Source of the DNA: Alphaproteobacteria bacterium
GTDB lineage: Bacteria > Pseudomonadota > Alphaproteobacteria > GCA-2731375
Assembly: GCA_021776235.1 (NCBI GenBank)
Contig: JAJFGG010000142.1
Span: 33,112 to 97,111, forward strand
Length of the DNA: 64,000 nucleotides
Reading direction: 5' to 3'
Within the stretch, counting starts at the first letter, position 1. Each line of letters starts with the position of its first letter. A program made the position numbers and the translations under genes. Shown here piece after piece: positions 51,518 through 61,200 of this stretch. The notes under the pieces are model-generated. The model ran no database searches, had not been told where the DNA came from, and saw only the letters and a program-made list of their open reading frames with translations.

Positions 51518-53536
51518 ATGCGTGTTGGTGTTGAAGTGGGCGGGACCTTTACCGATCTGGTCGCAATCGAGGATGGCCGGGTACGGGTGGCCAAGGTGCC
51601 CTCGGTACCGGCCCGGCCCGACGAGGGCGCCATGGCGTCCCTGGCGGCGGCTGAAATCGCGCTTTCGACGGTGAATGATCTGGTGCACGGCTCCACCGTC
51701 GCGACAAATGCCATATTGGAGCGCAAGGGCGCCCCGGTCGCCTTGTTGACCACGCGGGGTTTCCGCGACGTGCTGTTTCTGCAACGCCACAACCGCACGC
51801 AAATCTATGATCTGTTCTACCGCAAGCCGGAACCGGTGCTGGCGCGCCGGGATATTCTGGAGATTGACGAGCGCATATCGGGCCAGGGCGAGGTTATCGA
51901 GGCCCTTGATGTCGCCGCCACAACCGCGCAGTTGGAAGAATTTCTCGGCTCCGGCCGTTATCAATCCGTCGCCATCTGTCTGTTGAACGGTTACGCCGAG
52001 CCCCGGCACGAACGCCAGCTGGCCGCGCTGGTTGCTGAGAAATTCCCCGACCTGACCGTCACCTGTTCCGCGGACGTGACCCGCGAATTTCGCGAATATG
52101 AACGCACCTCTACGACCACATTGGCGGCCTATGTGCAGCCAGTGATCGATAGTTATCTGCGCCGTTTTGAAAGCCAGTTGGGACAGCAGGGCTTTGAGGG
52201 GCGGTTTTCCATTATGCAGTCGAACGGCGGGCGTCTGCCCGTGGCGGGGATGTCGCGCAACGCCATTACCTCGTTGTTCTCGGGTCCCGCCGCCGGGGTC
52301 ATGGGCGCGGTGCGCCAGGCCGGCCTGTCCGGCCACGGCAATCTGATTACCCTGGACATGGGCGGCACCTCGACCGATGTCTGTCTGGTGGCGGACGGCA
52401 AACCGAACCTGTCCGGCGAGACGGAAGTGGATGGTTTGCCCATCCGCACCCCGGTGCTGGATATCGTCACGGTTGGGGCGGGCGGCGGTTCCATCTGCTG
52501 GCAGGATGACGGCGGCATGCTGCGCGTGGGACCGGAGTCCGCCGGCGCCGATCCGGGGCCTGCCTGTTATGGCAGAGGCGGCAACAGGCCCGCCATCACC
52601 GATGCCCATATGGTGCGCGGCACGATCCGGGCGGAGACCTTTCTGGGCGGTAAGATGGACGTCGATGCATCCGCAGCGGAGAGTGTTTTCAAAGTGTTGT
52701 CCGATAAGCTTGATATGTCGATAGAAGAAGTTGCCGACAGTGCCGTGCGCGTTGCCGACGCCAATATCGTCGGCGCCATCCAGCTTGTCTCGACCGAGCG
52801 GGGCCGGGATCCGCGGGACTATGTTCTGGTGCCTTTTGGCGGCGCCGGGCCCCTGCATGCGGCCCGCGTGGCCGAGGAACTGGGGATTTCCACCATTCTG
52901 GTGCCGCCGAACGCCGGCGTGCTGTCGGCCTATGGACTGCTGGCTTCGGATTTTCTGCAGTATGAAACCCTGACCCGGCGCATATTGCTGGGCGAGGGGG
53001 CCGCGGATCAGGTGCGCGCGGTTTTCGCGGAAATGCAGGCCCACGCCACGGCCTCGTTCCGGGATCTTGGGATTCCTGGGGACCTGGAAATCAGCTATAG
53101 CCTGGATATGAGGTTTGTCGGGCAAGCTTTTGAAATTACGGTGGAAATCGATGGAGACGTATTGGCAGATTTGACCCCGGATGGACTCTTGAACCTGTTC
53201 AACGAAGCCCATAACCGGGTCTTTGCGTTCGGTGAATCCGGTCTGCACCGGGCCGAGATCGTATCCTTTCGCCTGGGCGCCTCGGCGCCGCCTGATGTGG
53301 TGCCGGCCCTGAACGAGGGTATCGGCGATAAGGTGCTGCATTCGGAAGCGCAGATATTCGACCTTGGTGAATGGCGGCAATGCCAATTGGTCAGCCGCGC
53401 CGCCATTGCCGGCGAGGCGGCGGGCGTTCCAGGGCCGGCCCTGGTGGAAGATGGCACCTCGACGATTTTCGTTCCGCAGGGCTGGACCGCGAGCGTCGAT
53501 AGCCAGGACAATATTCTGTTACACGCTAAAAGTTAG
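51518..53536 (+). CDS. hyuA: Hydantoinase/oxoprolinase family subunit A (HyuA)
   Basis: A 672-residue ASKHA-fold protein. It opens MRVGVEVGGTFTDLVAIEDG (phosphate-1 loop) and continues VVHGSTVATNAILERKGAPVALLTTRGFRDVL. It carries SGPAAGVMGA and LDMGGTSTDVCLVADGKP, and ends in the DRVFAFGESG-type region typical of HyuA/N-methylhydantoinase A. With HyuB it makes an ATP-dependent amidohydrolase (5-oxoproline or hydantoins) or carboxylase (acetone, acetophenone). GGAGG lies 6 nt before the ATG, and a TATAGT hexamer 32 nt upstream may be a promoter -10. It heads a tight hyuA-hyuB-decarboxylase operon. Confidence 0.9.
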   Translation: MRVGVEVGGTFTDLVAIEDGRVRVAKVPSVPARPDEGAMASLAAAEIALSTVNDLVHGSTVATNAILERKGAPVALLTTRGFRDVLFLQRHNRTQIYDLFYRKPEPVLARRDILEIDERISGQGEVIEALDVAATTAQLEEFLGSGRYQSVAICLLNGYAEPRHERQLAALVAEKFPDLTVTCSADVTREFREYERTSTTTLAAYVQPVIDSYLRRFESQLGQQGFEGRFSIMQSNGGRLPVAGMSRNAITSLFSGPAAGVMGAVRQAGLSGHGNLITLDMGGTSTDVCLVADGKPNLSGETEVDGLPIRTPVLDIVTVGAGGGSICWQDDGGMLRVGPESAGADPGPACYGRGGNRPAITDAHMVRGTIRAETFLGGKMDVDASAAESVFKVLSDKLDMSIEEVADSAVRVADANIVGAIQLVSTERGRDPRDYVLVPFGGAGPLHAARVAEELGISTILVPPNAGVLSAYGLLASDFLQYETLTRRILLGEGAADQVRAVFAEMQAHATASFRDLGIPGDLEISYSLDMRFVGQAFEITVEIDGDVLADLTPDGLLNLFNEAHNRVFAFGESGLHRAEIVSFRLGASAPPDVVPALNEGIGDKVLHSEAQIFDLGEWRQCQLVSRAAIAGEAAGVPGPALVEDGTSTIFVPQGWTASVDSQDNILLHAKS

Positions 53537-53559
53537 GAACACGGGGAAGGAACAGAGAA

Positions 53560-55215
53560 ATGGCCGTAAATACTGTCGATCAAGCCGTAATCAGCCAGGG
53601 GCTGATCGCCGCCGCGCGGGAAATGGGGGTTAAGCTGGTCCGCTCGGCCTATTCGCCGGTGGTCCGGGAGGCCAATGACTGTTCCGCGGCCCTGTTGGAC
53701 CGCCATGGCAACGTGGTGGCCCAGGCTGAATTGATCCCCATGCAACTAGGGCCCATTGGCGCCACTTTCCGCCCCTGTGCCGAGTTGTTTCCCACCGACA
53801 CCCTGGTGGAAGGTGATTTTTATATCAACAACGACCCCTTCCAGGGCGGTCAGCATTTGCAGGATGTCTTTCTGTTTTCGCCCATCTTTCATGCCGGCGT
53901 GCTGGTGGGATTTGGCGCCACCGTGGCCCATCACCTGGATCTGGGCGGTGGCGCGCCGGGTTTGAACCCGGATGCCACGGATGTGCATCAGGAAGGCATC
54001 ATTTTTCCGCCCAGCAAATACAACATGGATCATGATTGGCACGGCGGCCCGTTGGAGCGGCTGATCCGGGCCAATATCAGGGTGCCGGACCAGACCATCG
54101 GCGATTTCAATGCCCAGTTCGCCGCCAACGGCATCGGTGGCCGCCGGGTGCAGGATCTGTGCAGCCGTTTCGGGGCGGACGTGGTGTGCGAGGCCATGGA
54201 CGAATTGCTGGATTATTCCGAGCGCCGCATGCGGGCCGCGATCCGGGCGCTGCCCGACGGGGTTTACGAGGGCGAGGATTATCTGGACGACGACGGCATC
54301 ACCGATGAACCCCTGCAGGTGAAGGCACGGGTGGAAATCAAGGGCGACAGCGTCATTGTGGATTACGAAGGGACCTGCGAACAGGTTAAATCCAACGTCA
54401 ATTGCCCCTATGCCTCGACCGTGGCTGCAGGACTGTCCTGTGTGAAGTCGGTGCTGACCAGCCCCGATATCCCCTTCAACGAGGGCAGCAAGCGCCCTAT
54501 CGAGGTGCGTGCGCCCTATGGCAGCATACTCAATCCACGGCGGCCGGCACCCGTGCGGGCCCGTATGTTGTCGGCCTATCGCGCCTATAACGCCGTCATG
54601 AAGGCCCTGGCGCCCTCGGCCCCGGACAAGGTCATCGCGGCCGGCTTTGATTCCACGGAAATCATCGTCCTCAGCCAGTTGCGCAAGGACGGCTATGCCA
54701 TCTATCTGGAAATCCTGGGCGGCGGCTATGGCGCCTCGACCCATGGCGATGGCTGCGACGCGGTCGACAGCCCTCTGTCCAACTGTTCCAACGTGCCCGT
54801 AGAAGCCATGGACATGGAATACGATTATTTCCGCGTGGAAGATTACAGTCTGGTGCCTGACTCAGGCGGTGCCGGGCGCTATCGCGGCGGACTGGGGTTT
54901 CAGCGCCGCTATCACATTCTGGCGGATGACGTCACATTTGCGACCTATTCGGACCGTTTTCGCCTGGCACCGGAGGGCCTGTTCGGCGGCGCCGATGGTG
55001 TCTGCGCCTCGACCCAGGTGTTGCGCGGCGATCAGGTGATAGAATTGCCGTCGAAGATCAGTTTTCCTCTGCAGAAGGGCGACATCCTGGTGGCGCGGAC
55101 CGGCGGCGGGGCCGGCTATGGCAAACCCAGCGAGCGCTCGGTGGGTGATATCGAACGGGACCTGCGTGAAGGCTATGTCGGCCCGGCGGCAATGCGGGCG
55201 GACGCGGCGGAATAA
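53560..55215 (+). CDS. hyuB: Hydantoinase/oxoprolinase family subunit B (HyuB)
   Basis: A 551-residue HyuB/N-methylhydantoinase B protein. Marks are AREMGVKLVRSAYSPVVREANDCSAALLD, IPMQLGPIGATF, INNDPFQGGQHLQDVFLFSPIF, and C-terminal GAGRYRGGLGFQRRYHIL with FGGADG. It follows hyuA by 23 nt, and its stop is directly followed by the ATG of the PLP decarboxylase gene. It probably carries the hydrolytic or carboxylating site, with HyuA as the ATP-using partner. Substrate may be a lactam, a hydantoin or a ketone; sequence alone does not decide. Confidence 0.9.
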   Translation: MAVNTVDQAVISQGLIAAAREMGVKLVRSAYSPVVREANDCSAALLDRHGNVVAQAELIPMQLGPIGATFRPCAELFPTDTLVEGDFYINNDPFQGGQHLQDVFLFSPIFHAGVLVGFGATVAHHLDLGGGAPGLNPDATDVHQEGIIFPPSKYNMDHDWHGGPLERLIRANIRVPDQTIGDFNAQFAANGIGGRRVQDLCSRFGADVVCEAMDELLDYSERRMRAAIRALPDGVYEGEDYLDDDGITDEPLQVKARVEIKGDSVIVDYEGTCEQVKSNVNCPYASTVAAGLSCVKSVLTSPDIPFNEGSKRPIEVRAPYGSILNPRRPAPVRARMLSAYRAYNAVMKALAPSAPDKVIAAGFDSTEIIVLSQLRKDGYAIYLEILGGGYGASTHGDGCDAVDSPLSNCSNVPVEAMDMEYDYFRVEDYSLVPDSGGAGRYRGGLGFQRRYHILADDVTFATYSDRFRLAPEGLFGGADGVCASTQVLRGDQVIELPSKISFPLQKGDILVARTGGGAGYGKPSERSVGDIERDLREGYVGPAAMRADAAE

Positions 55216-56571
55216 ATGGATACACTGCTGCGGGAAGCTGCCGCGCGGGCCGAGACCTATTTGGCAGGCCTGGGGGAGCGGGACGTCGGGCCAAGTGCGG
55301 CGGCGTTGGCGGCACTTTCGGAGTTGGCCACGCCCTTTCCCGATCGGGGCGAAGGGGCGCCGGATATCCTGGCGAAGTTGGATCGCCTGGGCAGTCCCGC
55401 CACCATCGCCAGTGCCGGGCCGCGTTATTTCGGTTTCGTAACGGGTGGCAGTTTGCCTGTGGCCCTGGCGGCCAACTGGCTAGCCGGCGCCTGGGATCAG
55501 AATGCTTTTTCCACCACCTCGTCACCCCTGGGCGCAGCCCTGGAAATGGCCTGCTTGAGCTGGCTGCGGGAGATCTTCGGCTTTCCGGAGGCCGCCGGCG
55601 GCGCCTTTGTCACCGGCGCCACCATGGCCAATTTCACCGCCCTGGCCGCCGCCCGTCACGCCGTATTGGCGCAAACCGGCTGGGACGTTGAACAGGACGG
55701 CCTGTTCGGCGCTCCGCCGATCACGGTGCTGGTCGGCGGCGAGGGCCACGCGGCCATGTTGAAAGCGGTGCGCATGCTGGGCCTGGGCGAGGGCCGGGTG
55801 CATCGTCTGGCGGTCGACGGCCAGGGCGCCATCCGGGCCGATGCCCTGCCGCCCATCAAGGGCCCGACCATTCTGTGCCTACAGGCGGGCAACGTTAACT
55901 CCGGCGCCTTCGATCCCGCGGCGAACCTGATCCCCGCTGCCCGGGATGCCGGCGCCTGGGTGCATGTGGACGGCGCCTTTGGTATCTGGGCCAAGGCGGC
56001 GCCTGCACGCGCGGACCTGGCGGCCGGGTACGAGTTGGCGGATTCCCTGGCCGTGGACGGCCATAAATGGTTGAACGTGCCGTACGATAGCGGTCTGACC
56101 CTGGTCCGGGACCCAGGCAGCCTGCATGCCGCCATGTCCATCAGTGCGGCCTATCTGCCCGACGCCGAGGCGCGGGAGCCTTATGACTACACGCCAGAAT
56201 GCAGCCGCCGCATGCGCGCGGTGGAAATCTGGGCCGCCCTGGCCAGCCTGGGCCGGGTCGGCCTGGCTGATCTGATCGAAACCTGTTGCCGCCATGCCGC
56301 GATGATGGGGCAGGGGCTGGCGGCGGCCGGATATGAGGTTTTGAACGATGTCAGGTTGAACCAGGTTCTGGTCTCGTTCGGTAGTGATGATCTGACCGAA
56401 CGGATCATCGCCGATGTCCAGGCCGACGGTACCGCCTGGTGCGGCGGCACCCGCTGGCATGGCCGGGCGGCCATGCGCATCAGTTTCTCGTCCCATGCCA
56501 CCAGGGACGCGGATGTGGCGAAGACACTGGACGCGATCCTGCGCCTCGCGGGCGCCAACAGCAGCAGCTAA
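55216..56571 (+). CDS. PLP-dependent group II-type decarboxylase
   Basis: A 451-residue PLP enzyme of the glutamate/tyrosine decarboxylase family. PLP contacts are GGAFVTGATMANFTALAAAR (phosphate-binding), the stacking His in GGEGHAAMLKAV, the pyridine Asp in WVHVDGAFGIWA, and the Schiff-base lysine in DGHKWLNVPYDSG. It probably decarboxylates an amino acid, although some members act as aldolases or aminotransferase-like enzymes. The ATG touches the hyuB stop codon (TAA-ATG), implying coupled translation. The order suggests HyuAB first opens a cyclic amide, giving an amino acid that this enzyme then processes. Confidence 0.88.
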   Translation: MDTLLREAAARAETYLAGLGERDVGPSAAALAALSELATPFPDRGEGAPDILAKLDRLGSPATIASAGPRYFGFVTGGSLPVALAANWLAGAWDQNAFSTTSSPLGAALEMACLSWLREIFGFPEAAGGAFVTGATMANFTALAAARHAVLAQTGWDVEQDGLFGAPPITVLVGGEGHAAMLKAVRMLGLGEGRVHRLAVDGQGAIRADALPPIKGPTILCLQAGNVNSGAFDPAANLIPAARDAGAWVHVDGAFGIWAKAAPARADLAAGYELADSLAVDGHKWLNVPYDSGLTLVRDPGSLHAAMSISAAYLPDAEAREPYDYTPECSRRMRAVEIWAALASLGRVGLADLIETCCRHAAMMGQGLAAAGYEVLNDVRLNQVLVSFGSDDLTERIIADVQADGTAWCGGTRWHGRAAMRISFSSHATRDADVAKTLDAILRLAGANSSS

Positions 56572-56646
56572 CTATTACGTCCTAGAGTTCAGCCATCCGA
56601 CACGAACGGATTCGGAGGCGGGCTGCCGTTATGCTGCCATCCTTCG

Positions 56647-58038
56647 TCACAAGGTCAATGTCCTGGTACCCAGCTTGGCGCCTTTCCGCTCGAAAAACTC
56701 GACCTTTAGCTGGCCGCCGCCGGTCGATAGCCGGGTAAAATTGTCTTCGGAATGAACTTTTCCGAAGCCGGACAACGTATAGGATTGTCCGTCGCTGTCC
56801 TCTAATGTCCCTTTCAGCTTGAAGCCCGAGGCTTGGCCTTGCGGATAGGGCCAGAAAAACGACGAGGAAACCACCGAAGTCACGGTAAAGTTTGGGTCAC
56901 CCGGGAATTTGAGCTGCCCGGCCATGGAACAATGGACGTCGCCGGAAAGAAAGACGACTTTGCCGATCTTCTGCTCGCGGATGAAGTCCAGGATTTCCAA
57001 CCGTTGCGCGGTGAAGCCCGACCATTTGTCTTTTGATCCGGACCGCGTATCGGGAAAAAACGGTACCGAAGTGACGATGAATTTGGTGTTGCCGCCTTGT
57101 CCGCTGGCTGTGAGCCAGCCCTTTAGCGCGTCCATTTGTTCCAAGCTGATCATTTGCGGCGGTTCAAAGGAGGAATAGCGTTCGGTTCGCGTATCCATGA
57201 CAAAGAATGCCGATTTGCCGTGGCGGAATGTGTACCAGAGCTTCTGTGGTGTATCAGACCTGTTCGATATGCCGGAGAATTGGAACCCGGGTCCGTGAAC
57301 GAACTGATAGCATTCGTAGGCATGGATGGCGGCGGCAAATAAATTTGCCTCCATTTTCACACGATCCTGATCCCAATCATTGCTGATCTCATGATCATCC
57401 AATGTCATGTAGGTGGGCACCTGGCCCATAAGCGCCCGGATATGATCTTGACCGAATACCTTGCGGTAGCGAGAGAGAAATTCATCTGCCTGATTATCTG
57501 GCGATAGAACATTCAGGTCGTCGGCGTAAATCTGATCGCCAACCATCAGCAGCAGATCCGTGGATTTCCCGGCTTCGATTTGCCGATTGATCGATCTGAA
57601 GGTCTTGTCGCCCCGGCCATCAAAGAATGATCCGCCGAACAACCGCAGCAGATATCGACAAGAGCCAAATATGAATGAGGTCTTATCCGTGCCGTTTGCA
57701 ACCGCCGTGCGGAAGCAACCGTTCGCGGCGTCTGTCCAATCAACCGTCGCGTCAACCGGTATTTCGTGGGGTTCGCCGTCGGCGAAAACATACCCGATCT
57801 GATAGTCGTAGCTTTGATTGGTGGTCAGGTTCTTGAAATCAACAATGGCCGTAAAATCGAACACCGGCAGCATTTTGAAGACTTTGGCCTGGCCGAAGTT
57901 TTGTGTACCGGTTCTTCGAATTCGCGCGATACCGAAAGTCCGGCTTTCTGAACTTTTTTCGCCTCTGGCCCAAAGCCTACCGGAATTGGTGGTTGTATGG
58001 CCAATAATCGGTCCAACTGTCGGTTCCTTAACGATCAT
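56647..58038 (-). CDS. PhoD-type alkaline phosphatase/phosphodiesterase
   Basis: A 463-residue PhoD-family phosphoesterase. Its metal motifs are FIFGSCRY, LLLMVGDQIYADD, the TLDDHEISNDWD block, and KVVFLSGDVHCS. An N-terminal fibronectin-like beta domain (HTTTNSGRLWARG, LTTNQSYDYQIGY) is normal for PhoD. PhoD enzymes use Fe and Ca to hydrolyse phosphate mono- or diesters. The ATG at 58038 (MIVKEPT) is preferred, with GAGGGG 7 nt upstream. No signal peptide or Tat RR motif is visible, unlike many PhoDs, so it may be cytoplasmic. It converges on the HyuAB operon. Confidence 0.87.
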   Translation of the reverse strand: MIVKEPTVGPIIGHTTTNSGRLWARGEKSSESRTFGIARIRRTGTQNFGQAKVFKMLPVFDFTAIVDFKNLTTNQSYDYQIGYVFADGEPHEIPVDATVDWTDAANGCFRTAVANGTDKTSFIFGSCRYLLRLFGGSFFDGRGDKTFRSINRQIEAGKSTDLLLMVGDQIYADDLNVLSPDNQADEFLSRYRKVFGQDHIRALMGQVPTYMTLDDHEISNDWDQDRVKMEANLFAAAIHAYECYQFVHGPGFQFSGISNRSDTPQKLWYTFRHGKSAFFVMDTRTERYSSFEPPQMISLEQMDALKGWLTASGQGGNTKFIVTSVPFFPDTRSGSKDKWSGFTAQRLEILDFIREQKIGKVVFLSGDVHCSMAGQLKFPGDPNFTVTSVVSSSFFWPYPQGQASGFKLKGTLEDSDGQSYTLSGFGKVHSEDNFTRLSTGGGQLKVEFFERKGAKLGTRTLTL

Positions 58039-58117
58039 GATACGTCCCCTCAAATCTGGTCGTGGCGGATTTTAACTCGCGGCAAAAGTTTAAGTTGGCA
58101 TGATACGGACACCAAAC

Positions 58118-58165
58118 GAAAATAATTCCGGGAAACTATCCAGTCCAGGACCGTTGGACCCGGAA
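58118..58165 (-). terminator. Probable terminator of the putA transcript
   Basis: On the minus strand TTCCGGG (58165-58159) pairs exactly with CCCGGAA (58132-58126). A smaller GTCCA/TGGAC hairpin lies inside, and the T-rich TTATTTTC follows directly (58125-58118). It is about 38 nt past the putA stop. The overall shape, a branched hairpin with a T tract, is suited to factor-independent termination. Confidence 0.5.
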
Positions 58166-58202
58166 GTGCCGATTTGGCCTGAAATCCTGATGCATTGGGT
58201 CA

Positions 58203-61200
58203 TCACGATTGCCCCGCGGACGCCAGCAAGGCGGCATTGCCGCCCGAAGCTGTCGTATCGATACACAGGGCGCGCTCGATCAGCATGGACCGCCAGTCGG
58301 ATAAGTCGTCGATCAGGGGCAGAATAGGGCCAGCGCGGGACGCTAGTGCGATCCTGACCGCACGGTGTTCTTTATCGGAACCCTGGAAGATGATGCCCCC
58401 CAGACCGGCTGTGGCCACGATGGCCTGCAGGGACGCTTCGCCAACCGTACTCAGCAAGCCCTCTGGTGCGCCGGCCTCGGTCATCTCGGCGACGAACTGT
58501 TCCCCATCGTGGCGCCCTTCAGCGTCGGCCGGGATAACGGCTCCGTTGCCAAGTAACATGGCAAGACCGGCCTGCCGGAAGGCCCGTTTGCCATTGTCGT
58601 CAGGACCCAGACAGAGAAACACGCCGCGGCCATGCAATGTAAGGCGGTTGCTTTCTCCGGTCGGTCCCGGCAAATCCATGGCGCCGGCGGCAAAATCCGG
58701 TAAGGACGACAATGCGCTCCGGATCGCGGCATGAATGGGGTCCAAAAGGTCGCTCGCGGCCTGTTCAAGGATCGTCCGACGCCGCGCCGATTGATCCCAA
58801 AATCGTTGCGCAGCCAGGGAGGCAGCGGCTGCTTGCGAGAGCGCGCTGTTTTTCTTGGCTGTTGCTGCTTTTGGCAGCGCCGCAGCCGTGACCCGCCCTG
58901 CTTTTGGGCCCTGCGCGTGATCTGTATTCTCGGTGAACCGGGCCAGGTAATTTGGCCCGCCCGCCTTCGGACCGGTGCCCGATAGGCCTTCTCCGCCGAA
59001 AGGCTGGCTCCCGACGACGGCGCCGATCTGGTTACGGTTTACATAGATGTTGCTGACCCTTGCCCGGTCGCAAATGTCCTGCACCCGGTTGTCGACCCGC
59101 GTGTGTATGCCCAGGGTCAGGCCATAGCCGCGGGCATTTATACTCTCGACCAGAGCGTCCAGATTTCCCGCTTCGAAAGTGACCACATGCAGAATGGGTC
59201 CGAAGATTTCCCGTTCCAGCTCTTCAATGCCTTGCAAGCTGTAGGCGGCAGGAAGAGCGAAATAACCGCGCCGGGCTTGCGCGATGGGCATGGCAATCCG
59301 CTGGATCAGGCGATGATCATTTTCCATGGATCGGCAATGTGCCTCGATAGCATTCTTCGCCTCGCTGTCGATAACCGGTCCCACATCGGTTGCAATATCC
59401 CATGGATCGCCGACGCGAAGCTCGTCCATGGCGCCTTGCAGCAAGGTGAGAAAGTCTTCGGCAATGTCGGATTGCAGGAACAACACCCGCAGCGCCGAGC
59501 AGCGCTGTCCGGCGCTTTGAAAGGCGGCCGTGACGATATCGCGCACCGCCTGCTCTGGCAGGGCGGAGGAATCGACAATCATGGCGTTGAGGCCGCCGGT
59601 TTCAGCAATGAGCGGCGCCCGTGGGTTGCCTTTTTGTGCCATGGCGCGATTGATGCTCTGAGCCGTCTCCGTGGAGCCGGTAAAACAGACACCGTTGATG
59701 CGCGGATCCGCGGCCAAGGCGCCCCCGACCGTCGGCCCGTCGCCTGGCAGCAGTTGAAGTACATCTCCGGGAATGCCCGCCTGGTGCATCAGTTGCACCG
59801 CCCTGGCGGCGATCAAGGGTGTCTGCTCGGCCGGTTTTGCGATCACCGCATTGCCGCTGACCAGAGCGGCAACAATCTGACCGGTGAAAATGGCCAAAGG
59901 AAAATTCCAGGGCGAAATACACAGAAAGATGCCGCGCCCGCGGCGCTCCAGCCCGGTAAACAGCCTTTCGGCCTCAACAGCATAATAGCGGCAAAAATCG
60001 ACCGCCTCGCGCACTTCCGCGACGCCGTCGGGCAGGGTCTTGCCGGCCTCGCGCGTGGCCAGGGCCATAAGTTCAATAGCATTATTCTCGTACAGACCGG
60101 CAATGCGCCGAAGACAGCCGGCGCGCGTGCCAACGTCCATATCTCGCCATTCATCCAGGGCGGCAGCGGCGCGCATCAGGGCATCGTCGACCTGCGCGGC
60201 CGTCGCTTCCGCGACCTCTCCGACCAGATCGCGCCGGTCTGCGGGGTTGCGAATGGCGCGGCCTTGGCCGGCCTTTATCTTTCCGCCTATCAGCGGTGCG
60301 GCGCGCCATGTCTTGTCTTTGTACGCGGTGCGTTGCGCCTGCAAACTCTCCAGTTCCAACGGGTCGGCCAAATTCCAGCCCTGGGAATTTCTCCGTTGCG
60401 GCCCGAACAAATCCATGGGCAGCGGAATGCGCGGGTTGGGGATCGCTTCCAGGCTCTGCACGATGTCGACCGGGTCGCGGACCAGATCGACAGCCGGAAC
60501 AGCCTCGTCCAGTACCTGATTGACAAAAGAACTGTTGGCGCCGTTTTCCAGCAACCGGCGGACCAGATAGGCAAGCAAATCCTCGTGAACGCCGACCGGC
60601 GCGTAAATCCGGCAACGCCGGTCATGTTGCTGCCGCAGCAAATCGAACAGGCTCTCTCCCATTCCGTGGAGGCGTTGAAACTCGAAGGCCTTGAAATCGC
60701 CCGCCATTTCCAACACCGCTGCAACCGTATGTGCGTTGTGGGTGGCGAATTGCGGATAGATCCGCGCGGAATGCTCCAGCAGGCGGCGCGTGCAGGCCAT
60801 GTAGGAAATATCCGTCGATACCTTGCGGGTAAATACAGGATACCCGGACAGCCCGTCTTCCTGGGCCAGTTTGATTTCGCTGTCCCAATAGGCGCCTTTG
60901 ACCAGACGAACCATGAACCGCCGGTCCAGGCGCTGGGCCAGATCATGCAGCCAATCGATGACGTAAAGCGCCCGCGGCGCATAAGCCTGCACGACGACGC
61001 CAAAGCCGTCCCAGCCCTTCAGGTCCGGGATCGATGCGACTCCCTCGATCACGTCCAGGGACAGGTCCAGCCGCGCGGCTTCCTCGGCATCGATGGTGAA
61101 GCCCATGTTGGCGTTCTTTGCCAAGGTGGCCAAACTGGCGGTCCGCGTCGTCAGTTCGGCAGTCATTTGTTTGCGTTGGCTAAATTCATAGCGCGGGTGA

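Noticed and set aside
50531..53386. A 951-codon open frame on the minus strand
   Set aside because: Only its last 266 codons (from 51331) encode a recognisable protein. The rest is antisense to hyuA and reads as low-complexity, His/Gly/Arg-rich sequence caused by GC-rich codon bias.
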